Shown piece after piece: positions 1 through 7,184 of a stretch of DNA of 64,000 nucleotides; within the stretch, counting starts at the first letter, position 1, and each line of letters begins with the position of its first letter. The stretch lies in assembly GCA_902800365.1 (NCBI GenBank), contig CADCEF010000021.1, positions 62,001-126,000 on the forward strand, given 5' to 3'. A program made the translations under genes and the position numbers. Origin of the DNA: an uncultured Prevotella sp. (GTDB lineage: Bacteria; Bacteroidota; Bacteroidia; Bacteroidales; Bacteroidaceae). The notes under the pieces are model-generated. The model made no database searches and was not told the DNA's origin. It saw nothing but the letters and a program-made list of their open reading frames with translations.

Positions 1-1284
1 ATTGAGGACACACTGCTCGTCATCCAGCCCGTTACCAATGGCCCCTCAGAAAAGGTAGGCATCATTGCAGGCGATAGAATCGTCTCTGTCAACGATTCTG
101 CCATAGCAGGTGTAAAGATGTCCAAGGAGGAAATTATGAAGCGTCTGCGCGGTCCAAAAGGCACAAAAGTAAAGCTTGGCGTTATCCGTCAGGGTATTAA
201 GGACAGACTCACCTTTACTGTTGTACGCGATAAGATTCCCGTAAAGTCGGTTGATGCAGTCTATATGATCCGTCCTCAGATAGGATATATTCGTATCGGC
301 AACTTCGGTGCTACTACCCATCAGGAGTTCCTTGAGGGACTGAAAACCCTGCGCGATCAGGGCATGCAGCACCTTATTCTCGATCTCCAGGAGAATGGCG
401 GAGGCTATCTCAAGGCCGCTGTAGATATTGCCAACGAGTTTTTGCAGCGCAACGACCTTATTGTATATACCGTGGGCCGCAAGGTGCCTCGCACGGAATA
501 TAAGGCCGATGGCGGCGGTGTTTTCCGTCAGGGTAAGATAGTAGTGCTTGTCGACAGTTATACAGCCTCTGCGGCCGAAATTGTTACCGGCGCCATCCAG
601 GATCAGGATCGTGGCATCGTGGTTGGTCGCCGTACCTTCGGCAAGGGCCTTGTTCAGCGCCCGCTCGATATGCCCGACGGTTCTATGATACGTCTCACTA
701 TTGCTCATTACTATACGCCCTCGGGCCGATGCATCCAGAAGCCTTATACCAAGGGCGAGAACCGCGATTATGCGATGGATGTGATTAACCGTCTGAAGAG
801 TGGCGAGCTTACCAATGCCGACAGCATCCATTTTGCCGACTCGCTGAAGTTTGAGACGCTGAAAGAACATCGCACCGTTTACGGTGGTGGCGGCATCATG
901 CCCGATGAGTATATCCCGCTCGATACCACCATTTATACCCGATTCCATCGCGAACTGACGGCTAAGAGTATCGTTTTGCAGCATAATCTGCGTTATGTGG
1001 ATAACTACCGCAAGCAGCTCAAGAAAACCTGGACATCGTTCGATGCCTTCAAACAGAACTATCAGGTGCCACAGAGTCTGATAGACGCCATCATCAAGGA
1101 TGGCGAGAAGCAGAATATCAAGCCCAAGGATAAGGCTGAGCTCGAAAAGACCCTGCCTCACCTTCGCCTGCAGCTCAAGGCCCTCATAGCCCGCGACATC
1201 TGGGATATGAGCGAGTATTACTCTATTTTCAACGAAGAGAATGAGATGGTGAAGCGAGCCCTTGAGGTGATGGCTCGCCCATAA
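1..1284 (+). CDS. S41 family C-terminal processing protease (5' end missing)
   Basis: The frame is open from the left edge, so the start and any signal peptide lie outside. The first 40 visible residues are the end of a PDZ domain (GDRIVSVNDSAIAGV, then RGPKGTKV). The S41 core follows. In SYTASAAEIV the Ser aligns with the catalytic Ser of the Tsp/CtpA family, with Asp 11 and Lys 25 residues later (QD and FGKG), exactly the family spacing, so the Ser/Lys dyad is intact. Such proteases act in the periplasm and trim C-termini of envelope proteins. The gene converges on the HAD phosphatase gene with one base between the stops. Confidence 0.93.
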   Translation: MEDTLLVIQPVTNGPSEKVGIIAGDRIVSVNDSAIAGVKMSKEEIMKRLRGPKGTKVKLGVIRQGIKDRLTFTVVRDKIPVKSVDAVYMIRPQIGYIRIGNFGATTHQEFLEGLKTLRDQGMQHLILDLQENGGGYLKAAVDIANEFLQRNDLIVYTVGRKVPRTEYKADGGGVFRQGKIVVLVDSYTASAAEIVTGAIQDQDRGIVVGRRTFGKGLVQRPLDMPDGSMIRLTIAHYYTPSGRCIQKPYTKGENRDYAMDVINRLKSGELTNADSIHFADSLKFETLKEHRTVYGGGGIMPDEYIPLDTTIYTRFHRELTAKSIVLQHNLRYVDNYRKQLKKTWTSFDAFKQNYQVPQSLIDAIIKDGEKQNIKPKDKAELEKTLPHLRLQLKALIARDIWDMSEYYSIFNEENEMVKRALEVMARP

Positions 1285-1285
1285 G

Positions 1286-2074
1286 TTATATTAAGCCGAA
1301 GTGGCTTAAAGCATATCTGATGCCGTCTTCGTCGACAGAAGTTGTCACGAAGTCGGCTTCTTTTTTCAAATCGTCAATGGCATTGCCCATAGCCACGCCT
1401 ATGCCTGCACGGCGCACCATCGTACTGTCGTTGCCGCCATCGCCAAAGGCCATCGTGTACTGAGGGTCTAACCCTAAGTGCTGAGCCATCGCCATGATGC
1501 CCACGCCCTTATCGGCGCCCTTGGCTGTTACATCGGTAAATGCCGGATGCCAGCGTCCCGATGTACATCCCGGCAGTCGGGCCATAAGCTCTTTTTCGTA
1601 GTCCTTGTCAAAGAATGGAGTTATCTGCAGTATTCGCTGCTGCAGCACGTGCTCTACAGGCTTTGCCAGGTTCAGGTTCTCTACAGCCAGATGCTGACGG
1701 AAAATCAGGTCTACATCGCCTTTAGGATCCAGTACCGCCACATCCTTCTCGCCTATCACAATCACGCCGTAGCGCTTCTCCCGACTGTCTTCTACCACCA
1801 TTCTGGCCTCCTGCTGCGGTATCGCCTTGCAAGCCACCACATCGCTGCCCACAAAGCACAGAGCGCCGTTGGTGGTCACGTAGCCGTCAATCAGGTGCTC
1901 AATGGCCCCCAGATTGGTAATGATGATAGGTGGGCGTCCGGTGGCAATAAACACCTTATGACCGTTAGCCTTCGCATGAGTGAGGGCCAAGATAGTAGAA
2001 GGCGGAATCTGGTGGGTTTCAAAGCTCACCAAGGTTCCGTCTATATCAAAAAACAGTGCGTATTTCTGTTGCAT
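1286..2074 (-). CDS. Cof-type HAD superfamily phosphatase
   Basis: This 262-residue cytoplasmic hydrolase has HAD motif I near the N-terminus (FFDIDGTLV, nucleophile Asp10 and Asp12), motif II within FIATGRPP, and motifs III/IV as a conserved Lys and GDGGNDSTM, followed by GIGVAMGNA typical of the Cof/YidA subgroup with a C2B cap. Members dephosphorylate sugar phosphates or flavin-type phosphoesters; the substrate cannot be told. It is the last gene of a leftward run that begins at lemA, four bases after the FMN-binding protein gene. Confidence 0.9.
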   Translation of the reverse strand: MQQKYALFFDIDGTLVSFETHQIPPSTILALTHAKANGHKVFIATGRPPIIITNLGAIEHLIDGYVTTNGALCFVGSDVVACKAIPQQEARMVVEDSREKRYGVIVIGEKDVAVLDPKGDVDLIFRQHLAVENLNLAKPVEHVLQQRILQITPFFDKDYEKELMARLPGCTSGRWHPAFTDVTAKGADKGVGIMAMAQHLGLDPQYTMAFGDGGNDSTMVRRAGIGVAMGNAIDDLKKEADFVTTSVDEDGIRYALSHFGLI

Positions 2075-2078
2075 ACCG

Positions 2079-2486
2079 TTATTTCTTGTGATTCTGGTAG
2101 TAGTCTAATCCCAGCTTCACATTCTCGATAACGGCGTCAGATGAGTATGTAGCACCGGTAACAGCGTCAACCTTTAGGTTCTTAGCGTCCTTAACCTTCA
2201 GGCCGTTCCATTTGTCCAGCAGCGCCTTTTTCACCTTGAGGAAGTACTTTGGAGTCTCCTGGTTCTTCAGTGCCTCAATCTTCACAACCTTGTTCTTCTC
2301 TATGTAAATCTTCAGTGGTGTTGCACCTATGTATCCCTGAACATCCTTACCTAGAGTAGTAGTATTGATAACGGTCATGCCGTTCTCTTTTGTCATTGTC
2401 TGGTCGCCGGCCATCCAGCTCTGCAACATCAGTGCTGCAACTATCAGCGAGCAGCAGCTAAAAGTCTTGATTACAATCTTTTTCAT
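2079..2486 (-). CDS. Small exported FMN-binding domain protein
   Basis: A hydrophobic N-terminal segment of about 22 residues is followed by a single FMN-binding domain. The motif VDAVTGATYSSDAV matches the (S/T)GAT signature at which ApbE attaches FMN to a Thr in NqrC/RnfG-type proteins; the candidate residue is Thr113. At 135 residues it is only the flavin carrier and has no reductase domain or redox partner beside it. A role in extracytoplasmic electron transfer is inferred. A second protein with this motif begins near the right edge of the window. The start is an ATG at 2486. Confidence 0.85.
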   Translation of the reverse strand: MKKIVIKTFSCCSLIVAALMLQSWMAGDQTMTKENGMTVINTTTLGKDVQGYIGATPLKIYIEKNKVVKIEALKNQETPKYFLKVKKALLDKWNGLKVKDAKNLKVDAVTGATYSSDAVIENVKLGLDYYQNHKK

Positions 2487-2516
2487 TTCTTTTTTATATT
2501 ATTATCCTTACTGTTT

Positions 2517-2942
2517 TTACTTCATCATCTCGTCGAGCATAGCCAGTGCCTTGTCTTCGGCAGCCTCCATAATCTCACGCTCGCCCGGACCTTTATCGTT
2601 TATTCCGCACAGGTGCAGTATTCCGTGTATTATAACGCGGTGCAGCTCCTCGTTGTATGGACGTCCGAACTTATCCGAGTTGGTAAACACGGTGTCGAGC
2701 GATATAAACAGGTCGCCGCTAATTGTCTTGCCCTCGGTGTAGTCGAAGGTAATGATGTCCGTATAGTAGTCGTGCCCCAGATACTGGTTGTTTACCTCCA
2801 GAATCTTCTCGTCGTTCACAAACAGATAGCCTATCTCGCCAACTTTCTTTCCGTAGCTGGCAGCCACCTTGCGTATCCAATTTGTTGTTTCGCGTTTCTT
2901 GATATTAGGGAACTTCACCCCTTCTGCTTCGTATATTATCAT
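2517..2942 (-). CDS. ybeY: Endoribonuclease YbeY (rRNA maturation factor)
   Basis: The 141-residue protein carries the UPF0054/YbeY signature HGILHLCGINDKGPGE. The two metal-binding His of H-x3-H are present. The usual third His (GYDH in enterobacteria) reads NDK, a variant I recall from other Bacteroidota, so not necessarily a defect. YbeY acts in 16S rRNA 3' end processing and ribosome quality control. Its start overlaps the coaD stop by four bases (ATGA), indicating translational coupling. Confidence 0.92.
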   Translation of the reverse strand: MIIYEAEGVKFPNIKKRETTNWIRKVAASYGKKVGEIGYLFVNDEKILEVNNQYLGHDYYTDIITFDYTEGKTISGDLFISLDTVFTNSDKFGRPYNEELHRVIIHGILHLCGINDKGPGEREIMEAAEDKALAMLDEMMK

Positions 2943-3394
2943 ATTTTTCCTTTTTTAGGTAAATAAGCACTAACATCAACACCAAAATGCTGCAACTCTC
3001 TTACAGCGCTCGACGACACACTGGCCAGCTCGGGCTCGGTATACAGCAATATTGTCTCTATGCCGCCTAATTTGCGGTTAAAGTCGGCCTGCCACTGCTC
3101 GTATTCAAAGTCGCTCACAGTGCGCACACCTTTCACGATGAATTGGGCATTTTCTTCCTTTGCAAAGTCCATAGCCAGCCCGTGGTATGGTTTTACCTCT
3201 ATACGTTTTTCGTCGGCATACAACTCTCTTATCACCTTCATACGCTCCTCGACCGAGGGCATATCGGGCTTGTGTACATTGTCGCCCACCACTCCTATCA
3301 CCAGTCGGTCGAAGAGAGGCAGCGCACGGCGCACTATCGAGTCGTGTCCAATGGTATAGGGATTAAAGCTCCCAACAAATATTCCAGTCTTCAT
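2939..3394 (-). CDS. coaD: Pantetheine-phosphate adenylyltransferase
   Basis: CoaD transfers AMP from ATP to 4'-phosphopantetheine, the penultimate step of coenzyme A synthesis. The nucleotidyltransferase motif GIFVGSFNPYTIGHDSI (TxGH form) opens the protein, and KGVRTVSDFEYE and YTEPELASVSSSAVREL match the family. I place the start at the ATG at 3394 (151 residues), because the frame further upstream offers only GTG inside a tandem repeat. It is the fourth leftward gene in a row. The rest of the CoA pathway lies about 28 kb away in this window. Confidence 0.93.
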   Translation of the reverse strand: MKTGIFVGSFNPYTIGHDSIVRRALPLFDRLVIGVVGDNVHKPDMPSVEERMKVIRELYADEKRIEVKPYHGLAMDFAKEENAQFIVKGVRTVSDFEYEQWQADFNRKLGGIETILLYTEPELASVSSSAVRELQHFGVDVSAYLPKKGKI

Positions 3395-3396
3395 AA

Positions 3397-3428
3397 CTTT
3401 CACCTTTTCACCCTTTCACCCTTTCAAT
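3397..3428. repeat. 8-bp tandem repeat between ruvB and coaD
   Basis: Four head-to-tail copies of an 8-mer (CTTTCACC, TTTTCACC, CTTTCACC, CTTTCAAT on the + strand) fill the gap between the two genes. The ruvB stop codon (3424-3426) lies in the last copy. On the coding strand the unit reads GGTGAAAG, so the tract is purine-rich just ahead of the coaD ATG. Slippage here could alter spacing between the genes, but no such role is shown. Confidence 0.85.
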
Positions 3429-4458
3429 CAAACAGATTAGGTTGCATAATGTTTCCACCGTATGGGTTGCGGCCAAAGTGCTTGTAGGCCAGCTCGGTAA
3501 CCATTCGTCCGCGTGGCGTACGTTTGATGAATCCCTCCATTATCAGGAATGGCTCATATACCTCCTCAACAGTGCCGGCGTCTTCGCCTATGGCTGTTGC
3601 TATGGTGGTTATACCTACAGGGCCGCCCTTGAACTTATCGATGATGGTAAGCAGAATCTTATTATCGATTTCATCGAGACCATACTTATCGATGTTCAGT
3701 GCCGTCAGGGCTATCTTTGTTATCTTAGTGTCAATCATACCGTTGCCCTTAACCTGTGCAAAGTCGCGCACTCGGCGCAACAGGGCATTGGCTATACGTG
3801 GCGTTCCGCGCGAGCGTCCGGCTATCTCCAGTGCGGCATCCTCTGTTATAGGCACTCCTAATATTCCTGCCGAGCGCTCAATGATGGTCTGCAGCGTCTC
3901 TGGCTCGTAGTATTCCAAGTGCATGTTAATGCCGAAACGGGCGCGCAGAGGGGCCGTTAGCAGTCCGCTGCGCGTTGTAGCGCCCACCAGTGTAAACGGG
4001 TTCAGGTCTATCTGAATGCTGCGTGCTGAAGGGCCTTTGTCAATCATTATGTCGATGCGGTAGTCCTCCATGGCGCTGTACAGATACTCCTCTACTACGG
4101 GCGACAGACGGTGTATCTCGTCGATAAACAGCACGTCGTTCTTCTCGAGCGATGTCAGTATTCCTGCCAGATCGCCGGGCTTGTCGAGCACTGGTCCGCT
4201 GGTAATCTTGAATCCCACGCCCAGCTCGTTCGCGATGATGTTCGACAGGGTGGTCTTTCCCAGTCCTGGAGGTCCGTGCAGTAGTGTGTGGTCAAGAGGT
4301 TCGCCACGGTATTTTGCAGCCTCTACAAACACTTCCAGGTTCTCTACCACCTTTTTCTGTCCGCTGAAGTCGCTGAAACTCAGCGGGCGCAGAGCGTTCT
4401 CAAAGTCTTTCTCGCCCTGCGCGAAGCGTTCCTCGCGTATATCGAAATCCTCGTTCAT
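3424..4458 (-). CDS. ruvB: Holliday junction branch migration helicase RuvB
   Basis: The 344-residue AAA+ motor drives RuvA-bound Holliday junctions. It shows [11 protein letters not shown] at the N-terminus, Walker [10 protein letters not shown], Walker B FIDEIHRL, sensor motif GATTRSG with the RuvB-type [10 protein letters not shown], and the C-terminal winged helix ending in [17 protein letters not shown]. Length and motifs are fully canonical. The start ATG overlaps the lemA stop by one base (TAATG on the coding strand). Confidence 0.97.
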   Translation of the reverse strand: MNEDFDIREERFAQGEKDFENALRPLSFSDFSGQKKVVENLEVFVEAAKYRGEPLDHTLLHGPPGLGKTTLSNIIANELGVGFKITSGPVLDKPGDLAGILTSLEKNDVLFIDEIHRLSPVVEEYLYSAMEDYRIDIMIDKGPSARSIQIDLNPFTLVGATTRSGLLTAPLRARFGINMHLEYYEPETLQTIIERSAGILGVPITEDAALEIAGRSRGTPRIANALLRRVRDFAQVKGNGMIDTKITKIALTALNIDKYGLDEIDNKILLTIIDKFKGGPVGITTIATAIGEDAGTVEEVYEPFLIMEGFIKRTPRGRMVTELAYKHFGRNPYGGNIMQPNLFD

Positions 4459-5036
4459 TACTTCTTGAACGCCTCGTCAAGGTTAGGATACTCTTTCTTC
4501 TGCTCGTTGTCAGCCTTCAGATAGTCTTTCAGGTCGAAGTGCAGCATCGATGCCACAAAGCTCGATGGCCACTGGCGAACCATGCGGTTCATCTTAGTAG
4601 CTGTATCGTTATATACCATACGCGAAATGCGTACTTTCTCTTCGTATTCTGCCTGTCCCTCCTGAGCCTTGATATACAAGTCGCTGGCTTTCAGGTCGGG
4701 ATACTGTTCAACAACAACGTTCAGTCGGCTCATCATCTGTCCAAGCAGATCGGCCTGCTGGTTTATGGCAGCAGGAGTGTTGGCAGGGGCGTTACCGCCA
4801 CGTGCCTGAACGGTCTGGATAATGGTCTCACTCTCGTGTGCGGCATACTGTGCAGCGGTCTTAGCCAGAGCAATCAGCACATCAAAACGCGAATTAAGCT
4901 GAACCTCAATCTGGCTCAGTGCATTCTTACACATCTCGTCAAGGTTTACCAGCGTGCGCTGGGTTGAGATAAAATAGCCAATGACTACAAGCGCCAAGGC
5001 AACAATAATACCTAAAAATGTTCCTAATACTGCCAT
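4458..5036 (-). CDS. LemA family membrane protein
   Basis: One N-terminal membrane helix (about residues 3-23, [17 protein letters not shown]) is followed by a long helical domain with the LemA features ([29 protein letters not shown], then [11 protein letters not shown] and [23 protein letters not shown]). LemA proteins are helical-bundle membrane proteins with no agreed biochemical role. It is the first gene of the leftward run to the HAD phosphatase, and a TACCTTTG -7 box lies about 30 bases before the ATG. Confidence 0.93.
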   Translation of the reverse strand: MAVLGTFLGIIVALALVVIGYFISTQRTLVNLDEMCKNALSQIEVQLNSRFDVLIALAKTAAQYAAHESETIIQTVQARGGNAPANTPAAINQQADLLGQMMSRLNVVVEQYPDLKASDLYIKAQEGQAEYEEKVRISRMVYNDTATKMNRMVRQWPSSFVASMLHFDLKDYLKADNEQKKEYPNLDEAFKK

Positions 5037-5065
5037 AATTACGTAATATTAATGTATTATGGCGG

Positions 5066-5135
5066 CAAAGGTACGAAAAGTTTTTGAAAATTGAATGAAT
5101 ATTATGTACTTTCTGCTTTTTTTTTCGTATATTTG
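5066..5135. promoter_or_regulatory. Divergent Bacteroidota-type promoters, lemA and TIGR04076 gene
   Basis: Two -7 boxes of the TAnnTTTG type face away from each other: TACCTTTG on the - strand (5066-5073) for lemA and TATATTTG on the + strand (5128-5135) for the gene at 5175. The region between is AT-rich with a long T run. Confidence 0.7.
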
Positions 5136-5174
5136 CAAAAGAAAAAAGCACTTTAAAAATTTTACTGCAAACAG

Positions 5175-5486
5175 ATGAATAAAGTAAGAATAACGGCTGT
5201 GAGACAAACGGTTTATTCCGACCTTATGGAGAAATACGAGAATCACATAGATCATACCTGCGATGTAAAAGAAGGTCAGCAGTGGATTTCGGTTGATGGT
5301 AAACGCCCAGAGGGTATGTGCCCTGCTGCCTGGGGCTCCATGAAGGAGTTTGTAGAGTCTCTGGCCAGAGGCGAGGGTTATTTCTACGACGGATGGATGA
5401 AGAACCCCATGAGCGCCATGATAAGCTGCAACGACGGTTTCCGCCCGTTCAGCTTCTATATAGAAGTTATTCCCTGTCAGCCGTAG
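5175..5486 (+). CDS. TIGR04076 family small protein
   Basis: The 103-residue soluble protein has the TIGR04076 pattern as I recall it: an N-terminal KVRITAVRQTVYSDL strand, then CDVKEGQQWI, MCPAAWGSMKEFV, a Gly-rich turn and SCNDGFRPFSFYIEVI. Three Cys and one Trp are typical of the family, whose function is unknown. It stands alone behind its own promoter and is followed by a 427-bp gap that carries the first repeat complex. Confidence 0.8.
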   Translation: MNKVRITAVRQTVYSDLMEKYENHIDHTCDVKEGQQWISVDGKRPEGMCPAAWGSMKEFVESLARGEGYFYDGWMKNPMSAMISCNDGFRPFSFYIEVIPCQP

Positions 5487-5521
5487 CTAACAGGGGAGCT
5501 GAGTCACCTTTGAGTCACTCA

Positions 5522-5598
5522 GATAGTCTCTATGTGCTATCCGGATAGTCTCTTCGTTGTGTGCAGATAATCCCTATGGGGGGTAAGAGATAATCTGA
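5522..5598 (+). repeat. GATAGTCTCT-type repeats at 22-bp pitch
   Basis: GATAGTCTCT starts at 5522 and again at 5544, and the related GATAATCCCT starts at 5566, a pitch of exactly 22 bp. A weaker copy (GATAATCTGA) starts at 5589. The filler between copies is not conserved. GATAG and an inverted CTATC (5537-5541) form a dyad in the first unit. No open frame fits this stretch. It is the first half of a two-part structure whose second half begins 67 bp downstream. Confidence 0.65.
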
Positions 5599-5664
5599 AC
5601 GAGTTGTTCAAGACTTCTGAGCGAGGCGTTAAATCCGTCTCAATGGGTTTTTAGTTAAATTTGA

Positions 5665-5804
5665 GTGACAATGGTGACACTAGTGACAGTCATTTCTTAA
5701 CTTTCCTCGCGTACCGTGCGAATATAATATAACATGTATATAAATATAACATGTGTACGCGAAGGATTATATGAAAACAGTGTCACCACTGTCACCGTTG
5801 TCAC
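5665..5804. repeat. Inverted arrays of GTGACA iterons at 9-bp pitch
   Basis: Three GTGACA copies start at 5665, 5674 and 5683. Three inverted copies (TGTCAC) start at 5781, 5790 and 5799. All four steps are exactly 9 bp. Between the arms lies a nested inverted pair CGCGTAC (5708) and GTACGCG (5755) enclosing two direct copies of AATATAACATGT (5726 and 5743). I see no gene in the whole 5487-5913 gap. The arrangement looks like a multi-site protein-binding region; the binder is unknown. Confidence 0.8.
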
Positions 5805-5875
5805 CTTTTGAGCAATCTTCCTCCTTGTCAATTACTTTTTCCGCCCGAAAAATTGCAAGATTCAATAAAATGGCG

Positions 5876-5883
5876 TAACTTTG
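5876..5883 (+). promoter_or_regulatory. -7 box for the decarboxylase-xylanase operon
   Basis: TAACTTTG matches TAnnTTTG and ends 30 bases before the ATG at 5914. It lies about 70 bp downstream of the GTGACA iteron array, so the array could influence it. Confidence 0.6.
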
Positions 5884-5913
5884 TACCCGAAATTATAAAT
5901 ACTATTAGTAGCA

Positions 5914-7182
5914 ATGAAAAAACAGTTGTTGATGATGCGGATAGCCATTGTAGCAATGTGCGCCGTAATGATATCGCTGACATCGTGCCAGACTGATAAC
6001 CCGGTAGATCCTTATGTGCCAAAGCATGAGGCTTGGACGCAAGAGTTGATTGACTCGCTGGACAAGGCGCCTGAGGTGAAAGCGCTGCTTGAGAAAGCCA
6101 TTGCTATAGCAAGGGAGCAGAATCCTGACCCTGATACCAACCCCGGTCAGACTTTGGAGCAATACTACGATTATCTCGACTGGTCGGCCAAGTGTCTGCC
6201 CTGGAGCATATTGCCGCAGCCGGCAGGTCGTACGCTCTACGACAAGATAGACCAAGGCGTAGACTATTTCTACTATATTCTGGATATTCCGCTTGAGGAG
6301 CTGAAGGATAGCGACCTCTATTACCCCTCGCTACAATATATCGAGCCGTTTAAGTCGTGGTATCCCAAGTATCACGATGGTTGGGCGCTGTTTCTTAGCT
6401 CAGAGGAGTCGTGGAAACCAGAGTATCAGGAAACAGTGATGGCCGACCCGATGTTCGGACTTCAGAACGGTTGGTATGAGGATGCTTCTAACTGGCACTC
6501 GTTCAACGATTTCTTCTGCCGCCATCTGTCTTCGCCTGATGCTCGTCCGATAGCCTCGCCTGATGACGACAGCGTGGTGGCTACCTGTGCCGACTCTCAG
6601 CCTCAGGGCGTATGGGATATAGATGAGAATGGAAATCTGGTGCAGAAGGAGGGGGTGATTATCAAGTCGCGCCAGTTTAATTCTGTAGACGATCTGTTGG
6701 GACCTGACAGCCCGTTCCGCGGTCAGTTTAACGGTGGAACGCTTACTCACACGTTCCTCGATGTGAACGATTATCACCGTTACCACTATCCCGTAAGTGG
6801 CACAATCCGCGAACTGCGCAAGATAAAGGCCATAGATGCTGCAGGAGGCATAACAATATGGGATGCTGAGGCTAAGCGCTACCGCCTGGAATGCGACATT
6901 CCTGGCTGGCAGATGATAGAAACACGCGGTTTGGTGGTGATTGAAACAGAAGAATACGGATTGGTGGCTGTGCTGCCTATAGGCATGTCGCAGATATCGA
7001 GCGTGAATTTTGTAGACGACGTGAAAGTAGGTGATAAGGTGACAAAGGGTCAGGAGATGGGCTGGTTCCTCTTCGGCGGAAGTGATATTGTCTACCTGTT
7101 CCAGAACAAGGTATCGTTCACCCTGGAAACAACCGAACACCAGCTTCAAGGAGAGAAACTTGGTAAGCTAACTAAAAAATAA
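5914..7182 (+). CDS. Phosphatidylserine-decarboxylase-family lipoprotein (PsiD-like type)
   Basis: A lipoprotein signal with lipobox LTSC (Cys25) precedes a domain resembling the N-terminal PSDC region of non-canonical PSDs (about residues 75-205) and then the PSD catalytic fold. HTFLDVNDYHRYHYPVSG (His288) is the family His motif, and FGGSD (Ser390) sits where the chain self-cleaves to make the pyruvoyl group. The GGS form is that of soluble relatives such as fungal PsiD, a tryptophan decarboxylase, rather than the LGST of membrane PSDs. Substrate is unknown; an exported amino-acid decarboxylase is inference. Two bases separate it from the xylanase gene. Confidence 0.82.
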   Translation: MKKQLLMMRIAIVAMCAVMISLTSCQTDNPVDPYVPKHEAWTQELIDSLDKAPEVKALLEKAIAIAREQNPDPDTNPGQTLEQYYDYLDWSAKCLPWSILPQPAGRTLYDKIDQGVDYFYYILDIPLEELKDSDLYYPSLQYIEPFKSWYPKYHDGWALFLSSEESWKPEYQETVMADPMFGLQNGWYEDASNWHSFNDFFCRHLSSPDARPIASPDDDSVVATCADSQPQGVWDIDENGNLVQKEGVIIKSRQFNSVDDLLGPDSPFRGQFNGGTLTHTFLDVNDYHRYHYPVSGTIRELRKIKAIDAAGGITIWDAEAKRYRLECDIPGWQMIETRGLVVIETEEYGLVAVLPIGMSQISSVNFVDDVKVGDKVTKGQEMGWFLFGGSDIVYLFQNKVSFTLETTEHQLQGEKLGKLTKK

Positions 7183-7184
7183 AA

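Noticed and set aside
1291..1309. Inverted repeat TTAAGCC/GGCTTAA as a terminator between the S41 and HAD genes
   Set aside because: It lies in the coding end of the HAD gene and has no T run on either side; evidence is too weak to call.
5808..6022. Small open frames around the start of the decarboxylase gene
   Set aside because: They overlap its signal-peptide region in other frames and lack promoter, motif or sensible composition.
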